Notes: a model not told the origin generated them from the sequence alone. Counted from the first letter of the stretch, positions 17,683 through 27,427 are shown. The stretch: 64,000 nt of DNA from UBA11051 sp964390495 (GCA_964390495.1 CAYMIN010000012.1:1-64000); one strand, 5' to 3'. Translations and numbers: made by a program.

Positions 17683-18780
17683 CTAGTCAAGGCGCTGCAG
17701 AATCTCCAGCCACGCCTGGCGCCAGTTCTCGAGGTTATACACCGAGCGCACGGCCTGCTGCTGCTCAGCAGCGATCGCTGGGCGGTTGCGCCAGGCCTTA
17801 ACCATCGCCGCCGCCAAGGCCTCCGCGGTTGGCTCTGACTTGATGGTAGGCAAATCCGCCAGGCCCGCGACCTTGGTGGTTACCGTCGCCGTGCCGCAGG
17901 CCATTGCTTCGAGGGCCGAAAGTGAAGTGCCCTCACCGGCAATCGTGGGGATTACGGTCAGGTCAGCTGCCGAGTACGCCGCCGGCATCTGCTCCCACGG
18001 GATCGGGCCGATGAAGTGCACGCGGTCGGAGATGCCGAGCTGGGCCGCCAGCCTGCGGCAGTACGCGGCGTAGCGGGGCTGGCTCTCGGCACCAGCGACC
18101 ACCATCCGGGCGCCATCGAGTTCCTCTACGCAGCGGCCCAAGGCCTCAATAGCCAGGTGGATGCCCCGGTTGCGATAGACATTGCGGGGAACCAGTACCA
18201 GCGGCCCATCGCGCAGGTCCGGATGCGGCTCCGTACGCGTGAACATCCGCGTATCCACGCAGTTCGGCACGAAGAAGCGCCCGGGAGCGACCTGGGTAAA
18301 TGGCTCAGCACCCGGCCTGACGTCTTCACCGACTTCGCGGAGGAAGAAGGTATCATTGGCTACTACGAAGGTCGCCTCACGATAGGCGCGGCGGGCCAAG
18401 GCTTTCTTGATCCGGTTGCGCAGCGCCGAGGGCCTGTCATCCCAGAACACGCCATGAGACACCAGAACCGTCCCCGAATGCCATTCGAGGAAACGGTGGT
18501 AGTTCGGGTAGTGGACCACCAGAACCTCGTACTGGGCCAGCTCTTTCCTCAGCCTCGGCAAACCCAAGGGCAGCGACCAGAACTCGCCGCGCTTGCCCAG
18601 GACGCTGCTGAGGGGCGAGCGGATGACGCGCACCGCCGGGTCGTCCAGGTCGGGCATGGGCCGCTGATATATGGCGACCTCATGGCCGGCAGCCTCGCAT
18701 ACGCGCCGCAGAAGTTGTGCCCAGACGTCTGCGCCGCCGACAATCGGCTGATAGCTGTAGGTCACCTGTGCGATGCGCAT
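17683..18780 (-). CDS. Glycosyltransferase family 4 protein
   Basis: A GT-B fold retaining glycosyltransferase of 365 residues. The N-terminal acceptor domain starts MRIAQVTYSYQPIVGGADVW, the usual GG loop. The C-terminal donor domain has LVPRNVYRNRGIHLAIEAL and the E-x7-E signature in GEGTSLSALEAMACGTATV. It probably transfers a nucleotide sugar to a growing surface polysaccharide or glycolipid. It is the upstream neighbour of the single-TM protein (about 115 bp away) and lies in a region with a polytopic transferase-like protein. The 287 bp upstream (18781-19067) hold its likely promoter; I see nothing else there. Confidence 0.88.
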   Translation of the reverse strand: MRIAQVTYSYQPIVGGADVWAQLLRRVCEAAGHEVAIYQRPMPDLDDPAVRVIRSPLSSVLGKRGEFWSLPLGLPRLRKELAQYEVLVVHYPNYHRFLEWHSGTVLVSHGVFWDDRPSALRNRIKKALARRAYREATFVVANDTFFLREVGEDVRPGAEPFTQVAPGRFFVPNCVDTRMFTRTEPHPDLRDGPLVLVPRNVYRNRGIHLAIEALGRCVEELDGARMVVAGAESQPRYAAYCRRLAAQLGISDRVHFIGPIPWEQMPAAYSAADLTVIPTIAGEGTSLSALEAMACGTATVTTKVAGLADLPTIKSEPTAEALAAAMVKAWRNRPAIAAEQQQAVRSVYNLENWRQAWLEILQRLD

Positions 18781-19067
18781 AGTCGGCCCTTCGCTTGCGG
18801 ATACTCATTACCGCCGCAGGCACGTCTTCTCAGTTCGGCTTGCTACCGCCCGCCACCTGCTGTCAGGGCTTTCTGGATTGCATCTCAGGCTCAGCAGGAG
18901 GGCGTCAGGGGCGTGGCTGTAAGCCTGCAGGGAGAGAATGGGCCGGGGGGGAGTCGCGCTTTGAGGGGTGGAAAGGGCCGCCATGGCTTCAGGGGCAGGC
19001 GACTGGGGTATCTGGCATTTGGCGTATGCACGTTGCGGGCCTGGGAGTACGCGGGCGCCCACGGGCT

Positions 19068-20984
19068 CTAGGGATAGACCCCGATGACGCGGCCCGATAT
19101 GCCCTCTACCTCGACCGTGAAAACTAAGGCTCGCTCCCCGTCTTGCTTGGCCCAGGTGAAACGCAACTCGCGGTCGCTGATGAGATCGCGGACATGCTTG
19201 GGGGTGAAGCGGGGCTGGTAGCAGGTAATCTCTGTCTTGCCATCCTCGCGGCTGCGGTTGACCGGAATGATGACAAAACCGTCTTCCCCGGCCAGGTAAT
19301 TCGCCTCGATTTCCGGGTTGGAGGACACCGCCAGCGGATGGACGCCGGCCTCCTGCAGCGAGGACCTGAGCAACTCCCACAGCCCAGGCACCCGGTAGAA
19401 GCTGCCGATCCGGAAGCGGCACAGCACGGTCTTGCCCTTGCCGTATTCGGAGGTAAATACCGAGGGAAAGGCGTCGGGAGCGCCCCGGCTGAGCCGCCGG
19501 TTCTTGCCGTGCTCGCTGTGCCCCAGCACCTTTGCCAGGGTCTCCGAGGCCTCATTGTCCTCATTGAGTTCCGGCACGATATCGCTCACCAGCACGCCGC
19601 CATCGCTGACAAACTGCTCGATTGCTGCAGCGGCAGCGTCGGCGACATGTCGGACATTAGCCATTACCAGCGCATCATAGCCATGTAGCTTACCGGCGGC
19701 GATCTGGCGCTCGTAGATCAGATCGGCATTGCCAAAGGCTTTCAGCAAGGCATCGTAGGCGGGGCAGAGGTCATAGTAAAAGGGGCCGACGTACTGCTGC
19801 GGTGTGGCGAAGAGGTGCTCGGTCTCAGAGGCCAGCAGGGCAATTCGCGAGGTTTTCTCCAGATGTCTCAGCAGCGGCCCGATTTTGCCGAGGTCGTGGA
19901 AGGTTCTGCCGGCGTCTTCCCACAGTCGCGGGTTATAGTCCCACATCGGCCGCTGCGGCGTGTAAGCGCCCCATCCGATCAGGCCCTGCGCTCCCTGGCC
20001 GATGGCGGTGTAGCTCATATGCCGGATCGCCTTGGGGGTCTCCTCCGGCGAGGCCGTGCATCCCACCCACCAGGCGAAGGGGATGTCATAGTGCCCGCCC
20101 GCACAGCGCAAGAAAGCCATGAGCAGCCGCGACCTTTTGAGGTCCCACTCGATCGCCTCGAGATCGTTCTCATGCCGGCCGGCGTAGTAGGGGTAAATGT
20201 CGGCAGCCAGCCAGTCCAGCGGCTCCGCCCACTTGAGCAGGTCGCTGAAGACGTAATCCACATGCCGGCCCAGGCAATTGGCCTCGGTATAGGTATTAGC
20301 CATCATTATATCGGGGTTGTTCGCCTTCATATAGTCGCAGCTCAGCTCCCAGACCTTGGCCCAGTAGTCATCATAGAACTCCACATATTGCCTGCGCAGA
20401 GCCGGCTGCTCGACGGGCGGCATCTGCGCGGGCAGCTCGACGCCGTAGCGCGCCTGGAACTCCCGCTGGCAGTGCTCGCAGTGACAGGGGAAGCAGATAT
20501 GCCCATGAGCCGGGTCGAGGTGACTGACACGGTTGTCAACGTACGGCTCGTCTATTATGGTCCCCACCCAGAAGCGGGGCAGGCTCTCGTACTCGGCCCG
20601 CTTCGCGGCGATGGCCTCGTGCAGGGCGGCCTCGTAGTCAGGGGAGTTAACACAGGTATTGGGCACCTGGCCGCCTCTGAACGGGTGGAGGCTGTAGCAG
20701 AAGGCGGATATGGCCATGCCCTTTTCCTGAGCGTGGGCCTGTATCGCCTTGGCCTGCTTGCCTCCGCCGAAGACGTTGACGGTATTCCACCCGTGCTCGT
20801 GAACGTCGTCTATCAGCTTGAGCCACTCGGGCGTCTCCAGCGTCCCGGGCCCTCGATATGAATAAAAGACTATGGGGAAGAAGTCGTCGTGTACCAAGGG
20901 GGCTTGCGCGTGTACGCAAATGGCCCCGGCTAGTGCCGAGGCCACCAGTGTCGCCCTGATGACTGAGGAGAGCAGATTCTTCAT
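19068..20984 (-). CDS. Secreted glycoside hydrolase-like protein (GH42/TIM-barrel type)
   Basis: A 638-residue exported protein. Signal peptide: MKNLLSSVIRATLVASALAG then AICVHAQA. The barrel that follows begins with strands like FFPIVFYSYRGPG and carries GTIIDEPYVDN, a candidate acid/base Glu, then a Cys-rich CFPCHCEHCQREF loop as in GH42-like beta-galactosidases and their relatives. The second half (RIALLASETEHLF, then GYDALVMANV, then VSDGGVLVSDIVPE) matches the trimerisation/glutaminase-like domain of these enzymes. The start at 20984 is chosen because AGGAGG precedes it and the signal peptide follows. It lies 91 bp after a pseudopilin gene on the same strand, probably one operon. Confidence 0.75.
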   Translation of the reverse strand: MKNLLSSVIRATLVASALAGAICVHAQAPLVHDDFFPIVFYSYRGPGTLETPEWLKLIDDVHEHGWNTVNVFGGGKQAKAIQAHAQEKGMAISAFCYSLHPFRGGQVPNTCVNSPDYEAALHEAIAAKRAEYESLPRFWVGTIIDEPYVDNRVSHLDPAHGHICFPCHCEHCQREFQARYGVELPAQMPPVEQPALRRQYVEFYDDYWAKVWELSCDYMKANNPDIMMANTYTEANCLGRHVDYVFSDLLKWAEPLDWLAADIYPYYAGRHENDLEAIEWDLKRSRLLMAFLRCAGGHYDIPFAWWVGCTASPEETPKAIRHMSYTAIGQGAQGLIGWGAYTPQRPMWDYNPRLWEDAGRTFHDLGKIGPLLRHLEKTSRIALLASETEHLFATPQQYVGPFYYDLCPAYDALLKAFGNADLIYERQIAAGKLHGYDALVMANVRHVADAAAAAIEQFVSDGGVLVSDIVPELNEDNEASETLAKVLGHSEHGKNRRLSRGAPDAFPSVFTSEYGKGKTVLCRFRIGSFYRVPGLWELLRSSLQEAGVHPLAVSSNPEIEANYLAGEDGFVIIPVNRSREDGKTEITCYQPRFTPKHVRDLISDRELRFTWAKQDGERALVFTVEVEGISGRVIGVYP

Positions 20985-21075
20985 CGGTCGTTGCCTCCTG
21001 GATAAACGCCCGCAGCCTTCTGGCCTTCGGGGATACGAGCCACACCCAGCCAGGCCGCTCAATGCGACAGACCGC

Positions 21076-21762
21076 TTACTGATAATTCGGGTAACCGGCC
21101 AGGGTCCAGTTCAGGTCTCGGGGCCAGATGGTGAACTTGACCGGGCCGACGTAGGTGGAATTGGGATCGAGCTGCATGTCGTGCCATTTGGCATGGCCGT
21201 CGCAGAAGACGAAGTTGGCGCCACCATTGTGCCGCTGCGGGACGAAGCTGGAGGCATTCCAGCTTGAGTACTGGAAGTTGTACGAGTTGGACCACCCGTA
21301 GTCGTCGTAGCTTTCGGTCCACCCCGAGTCGGCGAACATGACGGTTGTCGCCGGGTACACTACCTGTGACAGCTTAAACTTACTTGTCGCCGCACGGACT
21401 ATCCACCCGTTGCAGCCGTATCCGAGTATCCCGAAGCCGACGCCCTCAGGCTTGCTGGGGCAGCGGAATATCTGGGTATTCATGACGTACGGATACATCA
21501 AGTCGGGCCAGCGGCACTGCGTCTTGTGAGGTATCACATTGTAGGCCGCGGTACTCGTGTACGCCGGGATAATCCGCTCGTCGTAGTCCTCCGAATACAT
21601 AAGTGCCCCAAGGCCCATTTGCTTGCAGTTGTTCAGACAACTAGTTTGCCGGGCCTTCTCCCTCGCTCTGGCGAAAACCGGAAATAGAATCGCCGCCAGG
21701 ATCGCGATGATCGCGATCACCACTAACAACTCAATCAGTGTGAAGCCAGCTTTCCTTTGCAT
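21076..21762 (-). CDS. H-X9-DG type pseudopilin (prepilin-like protein)
   Basis: Type II secretion/type IV pilin-like protein of 228 residues. The N-terminus has the prepilin peptidase site and hydrophobic helix, MQRKAGFTLIELLVVIAIIA, with the Glu at +5. After the helix come ARAREKARQTSCLNNCKQMGLGALMYSEDYDE and a globular head ending with HNGGANFVFCDGHAKW, the H-X9-DG motif. AGGAGG lies 7 nt before this ATG; earlier in-frame ATGs have no such site. Proteins like this are numerous in Armatimonadota and Planctomycetes. Here it is co-oriented with and just upstream of a secreted glycosidase-like gene, so it may help present or export that enzyme. Confidence 0.92.
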   Translation of the reverse strand: MQRKAGFTLIELLVVIAIIAILAAILFPVFARAREKARQTSCLNNCKQMGLGALMYSEDYDERIIPAYTSTAAYNVIPHKTQCRWPDLMYPYVMNTQIFRCPSKPEGVGFGILGYGCNGWIVRAATSKFKLSQVVYPATTVMFADSGWTESYDDYGWSNSYNFQYSSWNASSFVPQRHNGGANFVFCDGHAKWHDMQLDPNSTYVGPVKFTIWPRDLNWTLAGYPNYQ

Positions 21763-21928
21763 TTCAGGCCTCCTCCTAATACATCTCTGGATGGCGCGCG
21801 TAGCTGAGTGCAATAGCAGGCGATAGCTTACACTGACATTATTCTGCAAACACTATAGCGACTCCTTCCTAATTCTCGCCACAGACCAGTGATGTAGCCG
21901 GATAACAGATGGCGGCAGGCCCGCCAGC

Positions 21929-22888
21929 TTAGGCGTGCCGGTAGCGCATGTAGTTGCTGGTCTCGACGATGTCGAAGGCGTCCCCCTCAGGCATGATGCG
22001 ATCCAGCATGATGTTGATGCCGATGTTGTCGCCCGGGTAGTGGGGGATCATGACAACACTAGCCCCGTAGCGGTTGGCGATTTCGCGGTAGGTGTCGGTA
22101 CCGCCGACGCAGATGAAGGTACTCACGCCGGCCTTGCAGAGCTCCTCGAAAAACTCGGCCGTCGGTCCCCAGCCTCCGTAGCGGCAGGAATAGAACTTGC
22201 CCACCGGCGCGCGCGGATCGCCGATGCAGACGGACGGGGCGTGACGAGCCGCCTCAATGAGCATCTGGCACTCCGCCCACGCCTCAATCATCTCGGCCAC
22301 CTCGCCCACCGTCTCGGGCTGTTGCTCGGTAATCTGGGTGCGGATAAGCTGATGGACACAGGCGTCGGAGGGCGAGTGGATGGTCATCAGCGGGATCTCC
22401 AGGGCCTCCGCAACCTGCGTGACATTCAGGTTCCACGAGCACTCGCCGATGCGGTTGATGATTTCCATGACATATTTGCGCGCCCGAGCTTCCGGCACCC
22501 CGGCCTCGACAGCCATTGCTACCTGAGGAATTGCGGTGTCATAGGTCGAGCCGCGACCGCGACCGATGGCGGAATTGTGATGCGAGATCACCAGGTCCAC
22601 CGGCTTGCCACGGCGGGCCAACTCGGCGGCAAGCAGCACCTCGGCGCTGCCGATGTCAATACCGATGAGGACGCGGTTGAGCTGGGTATCCGGGTCCCCG
22701 TAGGCGATGCGGGTGTCGCCGAAGGGGTTGGTCAGCCGTTCCGGGTCGAACAGCCGCCGGTCACGCTCTGACATGCTTTCATACTCGCCCCCCAACCTGT
22801 CCATATGTTCCTGCAGCGCGTCTCGGCCGCGCATGTCAGCGTCCATGCCAACCTCGATTGCGCCGCGATACAGCTCGCCGATGGTCAT
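21929..22888 (-). CDS. Nif3-like (DUF34) metal-binding protein
   Basis: A 319-residue relative of the Nif3/YbgI/YqfO family, whose members bind two metal ions; cellular roles are still debated. Visible ligand-type motifs: VISHHNSAIG in the first third and MTIHSPSDACVHQL in the middle, the latter matching the family HTxxD segment. Near the C-terminus VVMIPHYPGDNIGINIM replaces the usual GHxxSE loop. An N-terminal extension of about 65 residues precedes the core. The start ATG is followed by MTIGELYRGAIEVG. It is monocistronic on the minus strand. A second, more canonical member lies at 28330-29112. Confidence 0.7.
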   Translation of the reverse strand: MTIGELYRGAIEVGMDADMRGRDALQEHMDRLGGEYESMSERDRRLFDPERLTNPFGDTRIAYGDPDTQLNRVLIGIDIGSAEVLLAAELARRGKPVDLVISHHNSAIGRGRGSTYDTAIPQVAMAVEAGVPEARARKYVMEIINRIGECSWNLNVTQVAEALEIPLMTIHSPSDACVHQLIRTQITEQQPETVGEVAEMIEAWAECQMLIEAARHAPSVCIGDPRAPVGKFYSCRYGGWGPTAEFFEELCKAGVSTFICVGGTDTYREIANRYGASVVMIPHYPGDNIGINIMLDRIMPEGDAFDIVETSNYMRYRHA

Positions 22889-23006
22889 TGCGTCGCCTCC
22901 CTGATTACCACTAGGTGATGCCTAAGTGCTTTCCTGCTGGACACTCTACCACACCAGATGACATGATAGCACGAGGTATGGGGGTTGTGCAGGGCCTTGC
23001 CGATTG

Positions 23007-24932
23007 CTAGGGGAGGCGCCAGACCAGCAGCGTCGAATCCAGTGAGGCCGAGACTAGCAAGGATCCGTCAGGAGCAAGGGCGAGACCGGTAACTGCGCCT
23101 TCGTGGCCGGACCATGTCCCGACGCGCTCACCGCTTGCCAAATCCCAGGCGACGATCGCCCTGTCGGACCCGCTGGCATAGGCCCTGGTGCCGTCGGCCG
23201 ACAGCACCAGGCTCTCCACACGAGCTCCCTGGTTGAGTTCCGCGATTGGCTTGCCGCTGGTAGTATCCCAGCGGATGATGTGTTCATCTAGACCACCGGA
23301 GACCAGCGCGGACGCATCGGCAAAGCCGACACCGGTAACCCAGCCGCGATGCCCCTCCAGCTTGCGCAGCTCTTCAGCCTTAGCCAGGTCCCAGATGCGC
23401 ACTGTCTCATCTCGTCCGCCCGTGGCCACCTGTGTGCCGTCGCGTGACAGGGCCGCGGTCAGGACCCCGCCACGATGTCCCTGCAGCACAGCCAGCGGCG
23501 CGGCGCTCTCAGCAGACCACACCCGCACCGTCCCGTCATCGGCACTGCTGAGCAGACGCCGGCCATCGTCGCAGTACTGCAGTGCATGGATATAGCCGGA
23601 GTGGCCCTCCAGCTTGCGCAGCAGCGCGCCGTCGCTCAGCGAGAACTCTCTGATGATGCCGTTATAGCAGCCTGCTGCGATCTTGGTGCCATCAGGTGAG
23701 GCGGCCAGGGCCACATGCGCGAAGATCCTGTCCGGCTCAGGGTTGGCGATTTTCAGGAGCGTTTCTCCGCCGCTGGCGTCCCAGATGCGCAGCGTGCCAT
23801 CGCTGGAGCCGCTGGCGACGCGTTTACTGTCAGCAAGCCATGCGACTGCCTCGACACTGGCGTCGTGGGTGTCCCAGTCCTGGCGTGGCTCTCCGGTAGC
23901 CAACTCGCTTTCGGTCACCAATCCGCGGCCGTAGGCCAGTACGTATTTGCCATCCGGTGACACGCGCAGACGGGTCACGAAGCGAGCGGTTTCTCCGGGT
24001 AGGTAGTAGCGCTGCCAGCGCATGAGGACCTCGCCGGTCTGGCGGTTGCGGCGCAGGATCTCGCCGTTCCTGGTGCCGTGGAGTATCTCGTCGGGATCGT
24101 GGGTATAGGCGGTGCCGGGCGCGCCCCCGTTGAAGCGCTGCAACTGCTTGTAGCCGTCAATCTGCCACTCGCTGGCATAGCTCCGACTGCCAACTAATAT
24201 CCTCTTGCCGTCGGATGACAGGTGAACCGCGTAGGCATGATGGCCTGTCAGGAACTTGTGCAACTGCTCGCCGCTGCTAAGATCGAAATGTGCCGCACAG
24301 TAGTCATAGCCTCCGACCACAAATGCGGTCTTGCCCTCCTGATCGTAGATACCGTGGGTGAAGAAGGTCGCCTGGCCGCGCTCACCGGTCAGCGCCTTCT
24401 CGCCGTCTATGCTTATCAGCTCGCGACCGCTAGCTAGCTCAAACTGCTTGAGGCTGGGTGGCAGCCCGCCGGTGGTCAACACCCGCGTCTCATCCGGAGA
24501 GTACTCCACCGAGGCGCTGGAGTGATAGGTTGGCTTGGCGAAGCCGGGCTGGCCGGTGGCGATGCGGTGCAGCTCTTTGCGCTCTGCCAGACTCCATTCC
24601 ACCACATCCCCGCGGTCGCCAAACAGCAGTCTGGTGCCGTCCCCGCTGACCCTGAGGCTACGGATACCGGACCGAGCGATGCTGATCGTCTCCAACCGCT
24701 CTCCGCGGGCCAGGTCCCACAGCTCGATGTTCCTGCCTAGGGCCAGCACTCCCCGACCGTCCGGAAGATAGGCGTGAGCAGAGTAGTTGCCCTTCATGCG
24801 GGTGGTGCCCAGGCGTTGTATGGCTCCCTCGGGAAGCGGATCACCAAGCCGGTCGAGCGCCTGCTGGCTCCATATTGGCAGGGCCTGGAACAGGAAGACT
24901 CCACCTATACAAAGGGCACTCACAAATCGCAT
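23007..24932 (-). CDS. Secreted WD40 repeat protein
   Basis: A 641-residue exported protein: signal peptide MRFVSALCIGGVFLFQALPIWSQ cut into short pieces here as MRFVSALCIGG and VFLFQALPIWS, then many WD40 blades. The clearest blades are in the C-terminal half (DGTLRIWD, DGTVRVWSAE, DETVRIWDLAKA, DEHIIRWDTTSG, DRAIVAWDLASG, DSTLLVWRLP), with weaker ones before. It probably forms one or two beta propellers and acts as a scaffold in the envelope. The start at 24932 is preferred over ATG 24938 since GGAGG then has 8-nt spacing. It follows the beta-helix protein on the same strand by about 107 bp and may share its message. Confidence 0.85.
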   Translation of the reverse strand: MRFVSALCIGGVFLFQALPIWSQQALDRLGDPLPEGAIQRLGTTRMKGNYSAHAYLPDGRGVLALGRNIELWDLARGERLETISIARSGIRSLRVSGDGTRLLFGDRGDVVEWSLAERKELHRIATGQPGFAKPTYHSSASVEYSPDETRVLTTGGLPPSLKQFELASGRELISIDGEKALTGERGQATFFTHGIYDQEGKTAFVVGGYDYCAAHFDLSSGEQLHKFLTGHHAYAVHLSSDGKRILVGSRSYASEWQIDGYKQLQRFNGGAPGTAYTHDPDEILHGTRNGEILRRNRQTGEVLMRWQRYYLPGETARFVTRLRVSPDGKYVLAYGRGLVTESELATGEPRQDWDTHDASVEAVAWLADSKRVASGSSDGTLRIWDASGGETLLKIANPEPDRIFAHVALAASPDGTKIAAGCYNGIIREFSLSDGALLRKLEGHSGYIHALQYCDDGRRLLSSADDGTVRVWSAESAAPLAVLQGHRGGVLTAALSRDGTQVATGGRDETVRIWDLAKAEELRKLEGHRGWVTGVGFADASALVSGGLDEHIIRWDTTSGKPIAELNQGARVESLVLSADGTRAYASGSDRAIVAWDLASGERVGTWSGHEGAVTGLALAPDGSLLVSASLDSTLLVWRLP

Positions 24933-25039
24933 CAACATCTCCTCCAGTCATGCAGCGCACGCGCATTTGGTTCGGTGCTTCAGCCACTGCAATGTACCCG
25001 CGTCTGTCAAGCTGCAGCAGGCTTCTGGCTTGTGTCGTG

Positions 25040-26137
25040 TCAATCGGATAGCCAAGGGGGTCGGACCACACCCTCCAGCGGCTCGGTACCCGGTATGTTG
25101 CCCTCCAGCAGGGCGGTAATCCTGTAGGGGTATGGCTGAGGCTCGCGGTCCGGCCCGGAGACATTGTTGTACACGCGCGTGTTGCCTGTCGCGTAAACCG
25201 AGGCCTCGCCATGTGGTTGGGTGAACCAGTTGTTGTGAATCTCCGCGCCCTGCGATGGCTTGCCGCGAATGCCGATATGCCGAAGCGGCGACAGGAAAGT
25301 GTTGTGGTGTACGTGCATCCAGTCCCCGGCGATGTCGGTGCCGTCACTGCGGTCACGGCCCCCGTGCATGTCAACCTGCGTGCTGGTTGCATTTGGCCCG
25401 ACCCAGTTCCAAGCAAATTCGTATCCGACGCCCGGGACGCCGCTGGAGGCGATATGGTGGCGGCCGTAATCGAACTTGTTGGCGATCACCCGCACCTCGC
25501 TGGAATTGGCGGAGACGGGATAGCCCAGCCCGTCGCGCTGGATATGGTGCAAGTTGTTGTGATGGATGTGGAGATGGGTTGCATACCTACCGACAGCGAT
25601 AGCCGAAGCGCTGAAATTGCATATCTCACAGTTGTCAATCTCAGCCCCGCGGTGGTTTATGGAGAACAGGCAGTCTCTCCAGACCTCCCGCGTTCTTTCG
25701 GGGTAACCGCCGTCAAAACGCAGGCCGGTCACCCTTATGTTCTCGCCGCCCGTACGGATGCCGGTGAAGTACGCAGGGGGAGTGTTGTACAGCCGCGCGC
25801 CCTCCGAGCCGTTGCGCCCGCGCGTGCCTGCCAAGGTCACACCGCCCGGGATGGTGAGGTCGCTTCTGCCGGTTAGGTCAATCTCGACGCCGTCCGGGAT
25901 GAATACCACTTCACCTGCTTGCGCTTTACTCAGCGCCTCGGTCAGTTCCTCGACCGTGCCCACCACATAATCGCCGGTGCTGGGGATGTCAGCATAGCCC
26001 GCGCCGCCACCGATCGGGTTGCCGGTCGGATTGGCCTCGCAGCCGTAGATGTCATGGTGGGGATATTGGGCCAGACTCACAGACATGCTCAGGCTCAGGA
26101 CGAACAGAGCGCTGACGTGCTGCAAGAGGAACTTCAT
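25040..26137 (-). CDS. Secreted right-handed beta-helix protein (pectate-lyase-like)
   Basis: A 365-residue exported protein with a signal peptide (MKFLLQHVSALFVLSLSMSV, then SLAQ). The body has repeated short turns typical of parallel beta-helix proteins: DLTIPGGVTLAGTRG, ENIRVTGLRFDGG, GAEIDNCEICNFSASAI, ATHLHIHHNNLHHIQRDGLG and DWMHVHHNTF. These resemble polysaccharide lyase family 1-like or periplasmic copper-binding beta-helix proteins. No lyase catalytic Arg/Lys set can be assigned with certainty. GAGAGGAG lies 8 nt before ATG 26137, and the signal peptide follows directly. It lies 101 bp downstream of a pseudopilin gene, mirroring the pair at 19-21.8 kb. Confidence 0.8.
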   Translation of the reverse strand: MKFLLQHVSALFVLSLSMSVSLAQYPHHDIYGCEANPTGNPIGGGAGYADIPSTGDYVVGTVEELTEALSKAQAGEVVFIPDGVEIDLTGRSDLTIPGGVTLAGTRGRNGSEGARLYNTPPAYFTGIRTGGENIRVTGLRFDGGYPERTREVWRDCLFSINHRGAEIDNCEICNFSASAIAVGRYATHLHIHHNNLHHIQRDGLGYPVSANSSEVRVIANKFDYGRHHIASSGVPGVGYEFAWNWVGPNATSTQVDMHGGRDRSDGTDIAGDWMHVHHNTFLSPLRHIGIRGKPSQGAEIHNNWFTQPHGEASVYATGNTRVYNNVSGPDREPQPYPYRITALLEGNIPGTEPLEGVVRPPWLSD

Positions 26138-26238
26138 ATGCGGTACTCCTCTCACTTGTGGCTGGTGGCTCACGCAATGGAGCACAGGTGTTGGCTGTGC
26201 GGCGCTTCATAACGCAGGTTGAAACAGAGCAGAGAAGG

Positions 26239-26922
26239 TTAGTATTTCGGACTACCATCTGCGGACCAACAAATATCGCGCGGATGCACCGTAAATTTCG
26301 TCGGCCCCGTGTAGATGTCATTAATAGCGACCTGATGCCATTTGGCGTGACCGTCAACATAGACGATGTGGGCACCGCCGTTGTGGCGCGCCGGTATAAA
26401 GCGGGAGGGGTGCGGAGATATCATGATGCAATAGGCGTTGGAGGTGTGGTAGTCGTCTGTGTTTTCAGTCCAGGCCGACTCGGCGATTACCAGGGTCTCA
26501 GCCGGGTACTGAATCTCCGATGACCTGATAAAAGTCGCAGCCGAAGGATTCCCAACCAGATAGTAGTTAATACCATAATCCAGAAATCCGCTGCTGCCTC
26601 TTGGCCACGAAGGTGGCTGCTGGCTGGGGCAGCGATAGATTTGCCAGTTGTTGATGTATGGCTGCAACAGGTGTGCCCAGTAGGCGTAGCCGGCCCAGCC
26701 ACCTCCCGGATCCGGCCACCGAATGTAGGTAGGCACCAAGTAGTCATCATAGTCGGATTGGTACATGGCGTTGGCAAGCCCCATCTGCTTGCAGTTGCTC
26801 AGACAGCTTGCGGCTCGTGCCTTCTCGCGCGCCCGGGCGAATACCGGGAATAAGATCGCCGCTAGGATCGCGATAATCGCGATCACTACTAACAATTCAA
26901 TCAGTGTGAAGCCTTTTCTCAT
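26239..26922 (-). CDS. H-X9-DG type pseudopilin (prepilin-like protein)
   Basis: A 227-residue pseudopilin. The N-terminus MRKGFTLIELLVVIAIIAIL is a classical prepilin peptidase site and helix, followed by FARAREKARAASCLSNCKQMGLANAMYQSDYDD. The globular head ends with HNGGAHIVYVDGHAKW, the H-X9-DG motif. GAGGAGG lies 8 nt before ATG 26922. Two cysteines after the helix and one in CPSQQPP are placed as in its paralogue at 21076. It is transcribed just ahead of the beta-helix protein, suggesting joint expression of a pilin-like protein with a secreted carbohydrate-binding partner. Confidence 0.92.
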   Translation of the reverse strand: MRKGFTLIELLVVIAIIAILAAILFPVFARAREKARAASCLSNCKQMGLANAMYQSDYDDYLVPTYIRWPDPGGGWAGYAYWAHLLQPYINNWQIYRCPSQQPPSWPRGSSGFLDYGINYYLVGNPSAATFIRSSEIQYPAETLVIAESAWTENTDDYHTSNAYCIMISPHPSRFIPARHNGGAHIVYVDGHAKWHQVAINDIYTGPTKFTVHPRDICWSADGSPKY

Positions 26923-27051
26923 CGCGACACCTCCTCGAGCCTGGATTGACCGCACAGCAAACTCTATAGTACCACAGACTGCGTATTAGGACAAACGTAG
27001 CGAACGGGCGATCATTCGCCCACTGCCATCTGTTTCCGGAGACCAGGCCAG

Positions 27052-27345
27052 CTACTGGCCCTGCACGGCTTCAATGAGCGCTCTTATATTCTCCGCAGGC
27101 ACGTCCTTGGGGATGGGATGGGCCGGCGCGATGATGTGGCCACCGTCGCGACCAATCTCTGCCATCAGCCGTCGCGCCTCCGCCTTCACGTTCTCCGGCG
27201 TACCGTAGGGCAGCAGCCGCTGCGGGCTCACACCGCCGTGGAAGCACAGGCGCTTGCCGTGCTTGCGCTTGGCTTCATAGACATCAATCACCTCCGGCTG
27301 GAAGGGGTTGAACACGTCCACGCCGATTCCACCCCACGAATACCA
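27052..27345 (-). pseudogene. C-terminal fragment of a URO-D family gene
   Basis: The open frame from a TAG at 27346-27348 to the stop at 27052 encodes the last about 95 residues of a URO-D family protein: GIGVDVFNPFQPEVIDVYEA, then GKRLCFHGGVSPQRLLPYGTP and GGHIIAPAHPIPKDVPAENI. It has no plausible own start with a ribosome binding site and lacks the first 70 per cent of the family. The matching N-terminal fragment lies about 580 bp upstream on the same strand (27925-28116). The middle of the barrel is absent, so this is not a simple frameshift but a deletion/replacement. Confidence 0.8.
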
Positions 27346-27352
27346 CTAAAAC

Positions 27353-27378
27353 GGGACTGCCCTGCGCCGGGCAGCCCC
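27353..27378 (-). terminator. Intrinsic terminator inside the split URO-D locus
   Basis: On the minus strand GGGGCTGCCC, a 6-nt loop and GGGCAGTCCC form a 10-bp stem with one G-T pair, followed by GTTTTA. This is a convincing rho-independent terminator for the small coiled-coil gene just upstream, and it separates that gene from the URO-D 3' fragment. Confidence 0.7.
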
Positions 27379-27427
27379 TATGACGTGTTCAAGAGTCCGG
27401 CGTTAGTCCCAAGGAGCAGTCCGACGT

